Shown piece by piece: positions 37,915 to 46,535 of a stretch of 64,000 bases of DNA; the stretch's first letter is position 1, and every line of letters starts with the position of its first letter. The stretch is from Gimesia chilikensis (GTDB taxonomy: Bacteria; Planctomycetota; Planctomycetia; Planctomycetales; Planctomycetaceae). Below the pieces are notes generated by a model, which made no database searches, had not been told where the DNA came from, and saw nothing but the letters and a program-made list of their open reading frames with translations. The translations under genes and the position numbers were made by a program. The stretch spans positions 186,001 through 250,000 of the forward strand of contig NZ_VTSR01000005.1 of the NCBI RefSeq assembly GCF_008329715.1, in the 5' to 3' direction.

Positions 37915-38802
37915 ATGACGAATATAGACACTCAACGACTGCAGCGGCTCTGTGAAGACCTCTGCCAGTCCATTCGTCCCGCTGAAAGTGAAGCACTGGA
38001 AGCCGCCCGCCAGTATGTGATCTGGGAACTCGAAGCCTCTGGATGGGAGATCGAACGACACCCGTTTCAGGCTCAGGATTCCATGCTGGTCACGTTCTCA
38101 GGTCAGAACCTGATTGCCCGGCATCCCCGGTTGTCTGATCCGGAGAAACCATTATTCTGTGTCGGCGCGCACCTGGATACGCGCCCCGAATCGCCCGGTG
38201 CGGATGACAATACCAGTGCCGTCGCTGCCCTGCTGGAACTGGCACGCCTGCTCCCCGAATTACAACAGACAGACGGTGCATGGAGTATTGAGCTGGTGGC
38301 GTTTGACCTGGAAGAAAACGGAATGCTGGGTGGAGCAGAACACGCCCGCCTGCACCAGGAAAAAAAGACAGATCTGCGCGGCATGGTTTCGCTGGAAATG
38401 CTGGGCTACTGTGATCCCACTCCGGGCAGTCAGATGCTGCCCCGCGAGCTCGTCGGCATGTATCCCGATACGGGCGATTTTATCGCCGTAGTTGGTAATC
38501 AGAATTCCGGAAAGCTGATCGAAGCGTTTCAAACCGGTCTCAAAACAGTGGAAACACTGCCGGTCGAAATCTTACAGGTTCCGCAAAATGGCGAAATGCT
38601 GCAGGCCACGCGTTTAAGTGACCACAGTCCTTTCTGGGATGCCGGTTATCCCGCACTGATGATTACCGACACCAGTTTCTTAAGAAATCCGCATTACCAT
38701 CAACCCTCCGATACAGTAGATACACTCGATTTCGAGTTCCTGACGAAAGTAACGCAAGGCAGCCTGGAAGCAACCAGGCTGATCTTGAACCAGGGCTACT
38801 AG
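37915..38802 (+). CDS. M28-family zinc aminopeptidase-like protein
   Basis: 295 residues. Zinc-ligand signatures of the M28 family are present: GAHLDTRPESPGADDNTSA (His86, then Asp97/98), LEENGMLGGAEHAR with the Glu-Glu pair, and a late ATRLSDHSPFWDAGYPALMITDTS with YHQPSDTVDTL carrying the His. Members remove N-terminal residues from peptides, or act on glutaminyl or folate-type substrates. No signal peptide is visible, so it probably works in the cytoplasm. A short gap of 47 bases separates it from yceH downstream. Confidence 0.87.
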   Translation: MTNIDTQRLQRLCEDLCQSIRPAESEALEAARQYVIWELEASGWEIERHPFQAQDSMLVTFSGQNLIARHPRLSDPEKPLFCVGAHLDTRPESPGADDNTSAVAALLELARLLPELQQTDGAWSIELVAFDLEENGMLGGAEHARLHQEKKTDLRGMVSLEMLGYCDPTPGSQMLPRELVGMYPDTGDFIAVVGNQNSGKLIEAFQTGLKTVETLPVEILQVPQNGEMLQATRLSDHSPFWDAGYPALMITDTSFLRNPHYHQPSDTVDTLDFEFLTKVTQGSLEATRLILNQGY

Positions 38803-38849
38803 ACCAACTACCCGTTCCACTCTGCTCGAAAAGGGCTTTTGACAGAAAA

Positions 38850-39620
38850 ATGAATGACGCCACACAGGAAGATAAAGAACTGCTGCAGATCTCTGAACTT
38901 TCCAGACCCCAACGCCGCGTGCTGGGGGTTTTACTGGAAAAAGCGTTTACGACTCCCGATCAATATCCTCTGACACTCAAAGCAGTTACCACCGGTTGCA
39001 ACCAGAAGAGCAACCGCGATCCCATCAGTAATTACAGTGAGACGCAGGTGTATGAAACCCTGGAATCGCTGCGGGAATCAGGACTTGTAGCCGTAATTCA
39101 TTCCGACAGTGGTCGCACGGAACGTTACCGCCATTATATGCGTCATCGTTTCAATTTTACCGAACCCCAACTGGCCATCCTGACTGAACTCTGGCTGCGG
39201 GGTCGGCAGACGATGGGAGAACTCCGCGGCCGGGCGAGTCGTATGGTGCCGATTGAGACTCTCGAACAGTTGCGAGCGGAATTTAAGGGACTTCTTGATC
39301 AGAAGTATGTACAATCAAACGGCAGCATTGAACGACGCGGCATCGAAGTCGATCACAACTGGTATAAGGAAAGTGAAGGCAAAGCGCTGGGATTCGATTC
39401 TTCAGCCGACAGCGAGCCTGAGGATACGCGGCCTGCCCCTACTCCTGCTCCCGTTGCTACAGTCAACAATGCCAGCTCGGAGCTGGGAGCCTTACAAGAA
39501 GCCGTAGAGCGTCTGCAGTCCGACAACCAGCAGCTGTCACAACAGGTGGCATCCATGGCCGACGTGGTTGAACAGTTACAACAACAGCTGGCAGATCTGA
39601 AACAGGAACTGGGCAGCTGA
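38850..39620 (+). CDS. YceH/DUF480 family protein with coiled-coil tail
   Basis: 256 residues. The N-terminal 175 residues match YceH (DUF480): two winged-helix domains with RRVLGVLLEKAFTTPDQYPLTLKAVTTGCNQKSNRDP and LTELWLRGRQTMGELRGRASRM. The rest is a Pro/Ala-rich linker then a Gln/Leu coiled coil (LQSDNQQLSQQVASMADVV) extending beyond the roughly 215-residue E. coli protein, probably for oligomerisation. Function of YceH is unknown; winged-helix domains suggest nucleic-acid binding. ATG 38850 is the only suitable start. It precedes the third sulfatase by 29 bases. Confidence 0.87.
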   Translation: MNDATQEDKELLQISELSRPQRRVLGVLLEKAFTTPDQYPLTLKAVTTGCNQKSNRDPISNYSETQVYETLESLRESGLVAVIHSDSGRTERYRHYMRHRFNFTEPQLAILTELWLRGRQTMGELRGRASRMVPIETLEQLRAEFKGLLDQKYVQSNGSIERRGIEVDHNWYKESEGKALGFDSSADSEPEDTRPAPTPAPVATVNNASSELGALQEAVERLQSDNQQLSQQVASMADVVEQLQQQLADLKQELGS

Positions 39621-39649
39621 ATCTGATTGGTACAGATCGAGGCATCAAT

Positions 39650-41062
39650 ATGAAAACGATCTCATGGGCATCCTGTCTCTGGCTGTTCCTGTTTCTGCTC
39701 CTCGCCATCGATTCCACATGTTGCAACGCAGCCTCGCGTCCGAACCTGATTTCCATCGTCACCGACGACCAGGGGCGCTGGGCCATGGGGCTGTATGGAA
39801 ACAAACAGATTCACACTCCCTACATGGATCAGATTGGGAAGCAGGGAGCGGTTTTTACGAATGCCTTTGTTGCCACCCCGGTCTGCTCCCCCAGTCGGGC
39901 CACGTTCCTCTCCGGCCGTTATCCTACCGAGTTGAGAATCACAGATTACATCTCCCCTGATGAAGCCCGCGAGGGCGCGGGGTTGCATGCCCCCATCTGG
40001 CCCGCAGTATTACAGAAAGCCGGTTACCGAACGGCCCTGATCGGAAAGTGGCACCTGGGTGAACAGGCCGACTTCCATCCGCGGAAAAAAGGGTACGACC
40101 ACTTCATGGGATTTCTCTCGGGAGGCACCCGGCCGATGGACCCCATTCTGGAAATCGAAGGGGTAACAGAAAAACAGGCAGGCCCCCTGCCCGATTTACT
40201 GGTCGATAATGCGATTCAGTTTGTCAGGGAATCCAAAGACAGACCATTCGCACTCTGTCTGCACTTCCGGGCTCCGCATACTCCTTATGGCCCGGTCCCT
40301 GCTGAGGACTCTTCCCACTACGAAGGCATCGAGATCGAGATGCCCATCGCCGAGGGACTGATCCCGGAACAGATCAAGCAGAAAAACAAAGAATATTATG
40401 CGAGCATTTCCTCAGTGGACCGGAACATCGGTCGTCTGCTCAAGGAACTGGATCAGCTACAACTCACGGAAAATACCCTGGTGATCTTTACGAGCGACCA
40501 TGGCTACAACAACGGCCGCCACGGCATCAGCACTAAGGGCAACGGTCACTGGCTGGCGGGAGGAATCACCGGTCCCAAACGTCCCAACATGTGGGACACT
40601 TCAATCCGCGTTCCGCTGGTGATGCGCTGGCCACGTGTGATTCAGCCGGGCACCCGCTTCGATGAGATGGTCTCTAACGTAGACATGTTCAAATTTGTCC
40701 TGGGAGCACTCGACCTTCCCCTGCCAGAAAATGCGTCCTTACATGGAATCGATTACTCTCCCCTTTTGTTCGGCAAATCGATTCCAGAACGAACCGCGAT
40801 TTACGGCCAGTATGACCTGCACAATAACGGGTTGGCCTACATGCGAATGATCCGCACCGAAAAATGGAAGTTCGTCAAACACTATCGGGCCCGGTACATG
40901 GACGAACTTTACGACCTTGAGGCAGATCCGGACGAAACCCGGAATCTGATACGACGACGGATGCCCCCGGGATCGAAAGAGAAAGCCACAGAGCTGGAAC
41001 AACAGCTGATCGAGTGGCAAAAGTCGATTCAGGACCCTATTTTGAAACCTGCTTACCAGTAA
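39650..41062 (+). CDS. Secreted sulfatase (formylglycine type)
   Basis: 470 residues with signal peptide (WLFLFLLLAIDSTCCNA). Metal site PNLISIVTDDQGRWAMG. FGly motif CSPSR, cysteine at residue 79, then ATFLSGRYPTELRI. Second metal site FTSDHGYNNGRHG and C-terminal LYDLEADPDETRNLI. With Ser following the Cys and the DDQ start, it resembles the heparan-N-sulfatase/iduronate-type branch. It lies away from the other two sulfatases, directly after yceH. Substrate unknown; a separate maturase is needed. Confidence 0.93.
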   Translation: MKTISWASCLWLFLFLLLAIDSTCCNAASRPNLISIVTDDQGRWAMGLYGNKQIHTPYMDQIGKQGAVFTNAFVATPVCSPSRATFLSGRYPTELRITDYISPDEAREGAGLHAPIWPAVLQKAGYRTALIGKWHLGEQADFHPRKKGYDHFMGFLSGGTRPMDPILEIEGVTEKQAGPLPDLLVDNAIQFVRESKDRPFALCLHFRAPHTPYGPVPAEDSSHYEGIEIEMPIAEGLIPEQIKQKNKEYYASISSVDRNIGRLLKELDQLQLTENTLVIFTSDHGYNNGRHGISTKGNGHWLAGGITGPKRPNMWDTSIRVPLVMRWPRVIQPGTRFDEMVSNVDMFKFVLGALDLPLPENASLHGIDYSPLLFGKSIPERTAIYGQYDLHNNGLAYMRMIRTEKWKFVKHYRARYMDELYDLEADPDETRNLIRRRMPPGSKEKATELEQQLIEWQKSIQDPILKPAYQ

Positions 41063-41219
41063 GTAAACCAATACGATTTAACGTAACGTCTGTTCCCTGT
41101 ACGATTTGCAGAAGATTACCGTTTTTTGCTTTATATCCATCAACATTTGTACGGAATTCGTATAAAACCGGAATAGGCACCAGTTTTGACCAAATTCTAT
41201 TTAACCTTCGAGGAATAAT

Positions 41220-43583
41220 ATGCTTTCGATTTCCCGCTTTAGCCTGCTACTCTGTCTGCTGATGATTACCGTTGGCTGCCAGAAAGGCTCCGAATCAGGC
41301 AGTGAAAATCAAACCGCCGACAGCAGCCCCGCGGAAACCGCTTCCAAAGATGCTGAGATGCCTGAAGCCGATAAGACCGCGAAAGCGGATGATAAATCTG
41401 CTGAAGAAAAAGAGAAAGAAAACCCCGAAGCGTTCAAAATGCCGGAAACGGTTGAAGGCAACTGGATTCTGGTTCTGCCTCAGCAGCAGCAGTTGATGCC
41501 ACTCTACCTGTTGCGCGTCATGACCGAAGTGAAATCCGCCGAGGGAGATCAGAAAGAAAAATCCGATTTTCAGGGTGTCAAAATCGTCTCTCAGGGCCCG
41601 AACGTAGCCCCCGCCAAAATCGTCTCCTCAAAGACGACAGATCAGACCGTCACATTTGTGGAAAGCCTGTTGGATGATAAAGGCAAGGAATTCATTCAGC
41701 TCAGCTTCGAGGGATCACTGAATAAAGAACGTGGCGCGATCTACGGCAATATCAGTTTCAACAACGATAACTGCATTCCCGCCCTGATGCTCTTCACCAT
41801 TGAAAAGGATCTCTCCAAGATCAAAGAGCCGATGCCTTCTCCCGGTGCCCAGGAACTGATCCAGGCCATGCAGTCGCAAGATCCATTCAAACCGCTGAAT
41901 GAATTCACCGAAAAAATGCAGATGTTCCCGCTGGCTCTGGATGCATTTCCTCCCCTGCTGGCCTTCGCTTTGAGCAGTGATAAAGATACCAAAACCATCG
42001 AAGATATCATTAAACGCTATACCGAAACCTCTGCTCTCTGGGGTAAACGGATGGAAGCCAGCACCCTGGTGCGGATCACATCCATGCTGGCACGGACTGA
42101 TAACAACAGCGACATGGCCACGAAATATATGGATCAGTTTAACAAGCTGGTCAAAGAAGGCGTTAAACCGCTCAGCAGCTGGGATCAGGAAATGGCGCTG
42201 GCTAAGGCTCGTGTCGGACTGAAATCCAAAGATCCGGAAAAAATTAAAGCAGCCGGTGCACTTCTGGAATCTGAGGCGAAAAAATATCCTCACGACAGAG
42301 AGTTGATTACTGAACTGGTCAGCTATGAAAAAGAACATGGCAGCATTGATAAAGCCATTGAGTACCTGGGAATCCTGGCCAGCTCTCCTCTTTCCGGCCG
42401 TGAACGTCAGATGATTGCTGCTTCCAAACAGAGTCCTCAGACGGTCAAGTTCGATGATCCTCGGGAGACTCTGACCGAACTCTGGAAAAAGAAACACGGC
42501 TCCACCGAGGGGCTGGACAAATACCTGGCCGAGTCCTTTAAACGCTTCCTCGACAGTTTCGTATCTAAAGAAGCGAAGGAAGTCGACCTCAAAAAAGGGA
42601 ATCGAACTTCACTGATTGAGTTATTCACCGGTGCTTCCTGCCCACCCTGTGTGGCAGCAGACCTGGCCACCGGAGTAGTTGAGTCTTCATTCCCCGCTTC
42701 TAAAGTCATCGTACTGCGCTATCACCAGCACATTCCGGCACCGGATCCGCTGACCAACTCAGACTCGGAAGCACGCTTCTTTTACTACAACCACCGTGGT
42801 ACTCCTTCGATCAATCTGAACGGTCAACAGGTCTTTGGAGCAGCTGGCGGAGTGGAAGAAGTCGAATCTTCCTATGACTCACTGGTCGAAGCGTTGATTC
42901 CAGAACTCTCAGCAGACACCGAAGTCAAAATCGAACTCTCTGCCGCTGCGAAAGATGGTAAGCTGGATCTGAAAGCCAATGTCAGCGGAACAGATAAGAT
43001 TAAAGAGCCGCTGCAACTGGTCGCCGTACTGGCCGAAGACGAACTTCACTATGAAGCTCCGAACGGCATCAACCTGCATGAAATGATCGTTCGGTCGATG
43101 CTGGGTGAGCCAACGGGTGTCGCTGCCAAAGATGGCAAACTGAGCCTGACAAAAACCCTGGACCTGGATGAATTCAAAGGGCGTATCAGCGATTACCTCT
43201 CCGCCTTTGAGGAAAAATCCGGTGCAAACTTCACCGGTGTCCCACTGGCTCTGGAAAAACTGCACTTCGTGGTATTCGTGCAGGGCGAACTCTCGAAAGA
43301 TGTTTTCCAGGTTGCTTCGGTTCCTGTAAGTGGTAAGCTCACTTACAAATCGGAACTCGCCGAGCCTGCCAAAGAGAAACCCGCTCCCGCGAAAGAAAAA
43401 CCTGCCAAGGAAGCAAAACCTCCGGTGAAAGCTGATAAACCTGAAGCCAAAACCGAGGTCAAACCTGAAGCAGATAAGAAACCTGCTGAGGCAGAGAAAA
43501 AAGAAGCGGCCAAACCAGAGGACAAAAAGCCGGAAGCCTCGAAGCCGGAACCCAAGAAAGAAGCCGCTGAAACAGACAAATAG
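41220..43583 (+). CDS. Large lipoprotein with a thioredoxin-like CPPC domain
   Basis: 787 residues. A lipobox is clear: LCLLMITVGCQKG, with Cys20 the likely lipidated residue. An acidic, Lys/Glu-rich linker follows, then a helical middle. At 470-560 lies a thioredoxin-fold segment starting LIELFTGASCPPC (CPPC at 474-477), then VIVLRYHQH and RGTPSINLNGQQVFG, resembling the Omp28/thioredoxin-related start of Bacteroidetes proteins. A beta-rich region and a Lys/Pro/Ala/Glu-rich tail (about 80 residues) close it. It may be a periplasmic thiol-disulfide or methylamine-utilisation-type redox protein; function unknown. GAGGAATAAT precedes ATG 41220. A bidirectional terminator follows. Confidence 0.82.
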   Translation: MLSISRFSLLLCLLMITVGCQKGSESGSENQTADSSPAETASKDAEMPEADKTAKADDKSAEEKEKENPEAFKMPETVEGNWILVLPQQQQLMPLYLLRVMTEVKSAEGDQKEKSDFQGVKIVSQGPNVAPAKIVSSKTTDQTVTFVESLLDDKGKEFIQLSFEGSLNKERGAIYGNISFNNDNCIPALMLFTIEKDLSKIKEPMPSPGAQELIQAMQSQDPFKPLNEFTEKMQMFPLALDAFPPLLAFALSSDKDTKTIEDIIKRYTETSALWGKRMEASTLVRITSMLARTDNNSDMATKYMDQFNKLVKEGVKPLSSWDQEMALAKARVGLKSKDPEKIKAAGALLESEAKKYPHDRELITELVSYEKEHGSIDKAIEYLGILASSPLSGRERQMIAASKQSPQTVKFDDPRETLTELWKKKHGSTEGLDKYLAESFKRFLDSFVSKEAKEVDLKKGNRTSLIELFTGASCPPCVAADLATGVVESSFPASKVIVLRYHQHIPAPDPLTNSDSEARFFYYNHRGTPSINLNGQQVFGAAGGVEEVESSYDSLVEALIPELSADTEVKIELSAAAKDGKLDLKANVSGTDKIKEPLQLVAVLAEDELHYEAPNGINLHEMIVRSMLGEPTGVAAKDGKLSLTKTLDLDEFKGRISDYLSAFEEKSGANFTGVPLALEKLHFVVFVQGELSKDVFQVASVPVSGKLTYKSELAEPAKEKPAPAKEKPAKEAKPPVKADKPEAKTEVKPEADKKPAEAEKKEAAKPEDKKPEASKPEPKKEAAETDK

Positions 43584-43609
43584 TTTTCAGTCAGAGCTGT
43601 AAAAATAAT

Positions 43610-43642
43610 AAAACAGGGCATGGATCATCCATGCCCTGTTTT
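43610..43642. terminator. Bidirectional intrinsic terminator
   Basis: AAAACAGGGCATGGAT (43610-43625) and its exact complement (43627-43642), a nearly seamless 16-bp stem with A and T runs at both ends. It lies between convergent genes and should stop transcription in both directions. Confidence 0.92.
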
Positions 43643-43672
43643 AATTCAAGCCACTTTCAGCCAGGAGACTGT

Positions 43673-44926
43673 TCACTCATTGTCGGTCGGAGGATTGGGG
43701 ACCAGTTTTTCGATCTCACCATCCTGACCTTTGACTTCTTCACCAAACAGGGCATTCCCGTCAAGCGTTGTCAGCTTAGTCGTGCGAGCCGGAGCAGGCT
43801 CACGACGAATCTGACGGAACCGGGTTGTGGCTTTGCCCATGCGGGTATCTCGCTGATCCATGATCACGCGGGCTGCTTCCCGAACTTCGGCATCGCTCAG
43901 TCGCTTCAGGTTACCCAGCTCGGCCAGCGGTTCCAGAATGCGGGTCGCTTTAGATACAGTGCTCTCCATCAGGATAATGTCGAGCATTTCGCGTCGCATG
44001 CCCTGCATGGAAGCGATCTGTTCTTTCACGCTGTCCTGCAGCTCTCCCAGAACTTCCAGAGTTTCAGCAGCTTCGACCACGCGGTCCGTTTCAGCCAGCA
44101 GTTTCGTCTGAATATCCATCAACGATTTCAAGTTGGTGTCAGCCTCTGTCAGTTTCAGATTCTCATCAGTCAGCGTCTGCTGCAGCGAGACCATCTGCTC
44201 AGCGTGCTTCTGAGCGGCTGCCAGCGGTTCTGACTGGGAAATCAGGCTCTGCTGCAGGTCAATCATCTTCTGGCTGTTGGTACGGGCGACTTCCAACTGC
44301 TCTGACTGATCAACAATCTGCTGCTTGAAATTCAGAAACTCACTAAAGGCTGTCTGAGCATCTTTGATGCCTGTGGACTGATTAGCAGCCAGCTTCTGCA
44401 GCTTGATCATTTCATCCAGTGTAGACTGGGTCTGTTTGACCTGCTGCTCCTGTGAGGCCAGGCGATCCTGCATCGCCAGCATATCATCCAGCGCGGTACG
44501 GGCTTTGGTGGTTAAGCCTTCCTGCTGGAGAACCTGTTTCTGAAACTGATCGATCTTTTGGATGGAAGCGAGCGCCTCTTCGGTCTGCTCAGCTTCTTTT
44601 TCCAGTAAGATTCGAAGATCGCGAATCTCTGCCACAGCTACTTTGGCTTCGGAGAGCTGTTTAGCCTGCGAATTGAGTACGGTCAACAGATTGTTGACCT
44701 GCCAGGCACTGGTTTTGGCACCAACCAGTTTATCCATATCCTGTTGGACTGACACCAACTCCGTCTGCAACTGACCGATCTGACTCAGCATCGGCCGTGC
44801 TACTACAAAATACATACTAAGAAGACCAGCGGCCACTCCAACAAGCATCATTGCCCAGGTGTTCTGGATTGTCGAAAGGCGTGCGTTGGTATCTAAACGA
44901 TATTGTCTTTCCCCTGAAGTCCTCAA
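43673..44926 (-). CDS. Membrane-anchored coiled-coil protein with 24-residue repeats
   Basis: 417 residues. A short cytoplasmic N-terminus precedes one membrane helix (about 25-43), so the rest is probably outside the inner membrane. Residues 74-313 form about ten consecutive repeats of exactly 24 residues, of approximate form Lxx(M/L)xx(L/F)Qxx(L/I)xxQxxx(L/V)xxAxxx (for example starts at 146, 170, 194, 218, 242, 266, 290). All are predicted helical and rich in Gln/Glu. The C-terminal 100 residues hold LRRL-type and Arg-rich segments. I recognise no family. A rod or tether role at the envelope is inferred. Start ATG 44926. Confidence 0.8.
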   Translation of the reverse strand: MRTSGERQYRLDTNARLSTIQNTWAMMLVGVAAGLLSMYFVVARPMLSQIGQLQTELVSVQQDMDKLVGAKTSAWQVNNLLTVLNSQAKQLSEAKVAVAEIRDLRILLEKEAEQTEEALASIQKIDQFQKQVLQQEGLTTKARTALDDMLAMQDRLASQEQQVKQTQSTLDEMIKLQKLAANQSTGIKDAQTAFSEFLNFKQQIVDQSEQLEVARTNSQKMIDLQQSLISQSEPLAAAQKHAEQMVSLQQTLTDENLKLTEADTNLKSLMDIQTKLLAETDRVVEAAETLEVLGELQDSVKEQIASMQGMRREMLDIILMESTVSKATRILEPLAELGNLKRLSDAEVREAARVIMDQRDTRMGKATTRFRQIRREPAPARTTKLTTLDGNALFGEEVKGQDGEIEKLVPNPPTDNE

Positions 44927-45231
44927 GGCTCTATCTCCCAGCGTGATGATTTAACTCGGACGTAAAATTGGCACATCCTGTAGGTTTTGACCATGCATCC
45001 TTGCAAAACCATTACTGCTGTACTACCTAATATCGCCATTTTTACATTTGGAGTTTCTTCATTCTTGCCCAAAACCCCAAACAATTCCAAAAATTCTGCT
45101 TGCTCGAATCACGTTCCTGACCTATGTCTGTCAGCTGATTTTTCACTCAACCCGTTTGACAGCAATGACAATCGCGGTGCCAACATGATAAAGTGTGTGC
45201 TGGCTTTCATTTGAGATAAGAGGATACAAGC
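44927..45231. other. Divergent intergenic region
   Basis: 305 bases between the divergent coiled-coil and GNAT genes. A TTGACA hexamer stands at 45156-45161, but no -10 lies at a workable distance. A 75-codon frame (44987-45214) has no coding character. Confidence 0.5.
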
Positions 45232-45693
45232 ATGCTGGAAATTCAAATCGAATATGCCACTCTGGAAGACTGCGAAATCATTACGCATTTTAATCTTGAG
45301 CTGGCGCGGGAAACGGAATCAAAAAATCTGGATCCGGAACTGGTGCTCACAGGCGTGGTGGAGTCACTGGGTGATTCGCGCGGTTGTCAGTATTTTGTGG
45401 CCCGCCATCAGAACACCGTGGTCGGTCAGATCATGTTCACCCGCGAATGGAGTGACTGGCGTAACGGAGAATTCTGGTGGTTTCAGAGCGTGTATGTCGA
45501 TCCGGCATACCGCCGGCAGGGAGTGTTCAAACAACTGTCCGACCACGTGGAAAAACTGGCTCGCTCCAATCCCGATGTCGTCGGACTGCGTCTCTATGTA
45601 GAGAAAGAAAACGACCGTGCGCAGTCTACCTACCATCAGCTGGGGTTTGGCTTTCCCGGCTACCAGGTGATGGAAAAGATGCTCGATCGTTGA
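45232..45693 (+). CDS. GNAT-family N-acetyltransferase
   Basis: 153 residues, a full-length GNAT domain. The acetyl-CoA-binding motif A region reads SVYVDPAYRRQGVFKQL (the Q/RxxGxG/A-type loop as RRQGVF), preceded by QIMFTREWSDWRN and followed by GLRLYVEKENDRAQSTYHQLGF and a final GYQVMEKML. It would transfer an acetyl group from acetyl-CoA to an amine; the substrate (small molecule, peptide or antibiotic) cannot be predicted. ATG 45232 lies after an AGAGG-like stretch. Confidence 0.9.
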   Translation: MLEIQIEYATLEDCEIITHFNLELARETESKNLDPELVLTGVVESLGDSRGCQYFVARHQNTVVGQIMFTREWSDWRNGEFWWFQSVYVDPAYRRQGVFKQLSDHVEKLARSNPDVVGLRLYVEKENDRAQSTYHQLGFGFPGYQVMEKMLDR

Positions 45694-45783
45694 CGGAAGG
45701 CCCCCAGACGACCAAAATCGAATCTGGATCTCCGCCTGCGCCACGGCTCTCGTTAATGAATCACTACTCCAGGAACAACATCC

Positions 45784-46506
45784 ATGTCACAATCTGAATC
45801 AAGTGAAATCCTGCTCCCCAAACTGACCCGCCGCGAATTCCGCGAGCGTATGCAGTCTGGTGAATTGAAAGCCTGCATCATCCCCGTGGCAGCCACAGAG
45901 CAGCATCTGGAACACCTGGCCATGGAACATGACTGGAGAAGCGTCATGCTGGTCGCAACCGAGGCCGCTCGCCTGCTGTCACCGGAAGTTCTGGTGGCAC
46001 CTTCCATGAATATTGGAATCAGCGAACACCATATGCGACACCCCGGTACATTATCCGCGTTGCCCGGCAGCTGGCTGAGCGTACTGTTTGATACCATTCG
46101 CAGTATGCACCATGCGGGCTTTAATAACATCCTGGTGCTCAACGGCCATGGTGGAAACATTGCTCCCTGCCTGGGAATGTGGGGACAGTTCCAGCAGCGG
46201 CTGGAAATCAATCTGCATTTCGAGTCCTACTGGAATCTACTACCGGAAGAAGTGGCCCTGGCGAATCTGAAGACAGAGCGCTGGCCCGGTCATGCCCAGG
46301 AATTCGAAACGGCATTTGCCATGGCAGCATTCCCGGAGAACGTCCGGCACGACGCGATGCAGGATCAGGAAGACAAAGAACCCCTGGAAGCCACTGCAGA
46401 AGCGGGGCAGAAGATGATCGACGAGATCGTCAAACAGGTCGCCGGGTACGTCTCAGGCATGATCGATGGCAGCAATACGGTAGAAATCCCCCCGTTTCAT
46501 CCCTGA
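45784..46506 (+). CDS. Creatininase-superfamily amidohydrolase
   Basis: 240 residues, typical length. The creatininase signatures are ACIIPVAATEQHLEHLAMEHDW (metal-binding Glu and His/Asp region) and VLNGHGGN. The superfamily includes creatininase, MftE-like peptide hydrolases and 2-amino-5-formylamino-ribosylaminopyrimidinone amide hydrolases (ArfB). Because the usual GxHLP(L/Y)xTD segment is altered here (LEHLAMEHD), substrate prediction is not safe. A hairpin overlaps the stop codon. Confidence 0.85.
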   Translation: MSQSESSEILLPKLTRREFRERMQSGELKACIIPVAATEQHLEHLAMEHDWRSVMLVATEAARLLSPEVLVAPSMNIGISEHHMRHPGTLSALPGSWLSVLFDTIRSMHHAGFNNILVLNGHGGNIAPCLGMWGQFQQRLEINLHFESYWNLLPEEVALANLKTERWPGHAQEFETAFAMAAFPENVRHDAMQDQEDKEPLEATAEAGQKMIDEIVKQVAGYVSGMIDGSNTVEIPPFHP

Positions 46507-46519
46507 GCATGAAACGGGG
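46490..46519. terminator. Hairpin overlapping the creatininase-gene stop codon
   Basis: CCCCGTTTCAT (46490-46500) and its exact complement (46509-46519) make an 11-bp stem with an 8-base loop that contains the TGA stop. There is no T-run, so it is not a classical intrinsic terminator. It lies between convergent genes, 17 bases from the end of the next. Confidence 0.5.
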
Positions 46520-46535
46520 AGAGCCGCTTGAGCCA

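Noticed and set aside
45156-45161. TTGACA as -35 of the GNAT gene
   Set aside because: No -10 hexamer within 15-19 bases.
44987-45214. 75-codon frame between coiled-coil and GNAT genes
   Set aside because: No domain, Asn/Ser/Cys-rich, no ribosome binding site.
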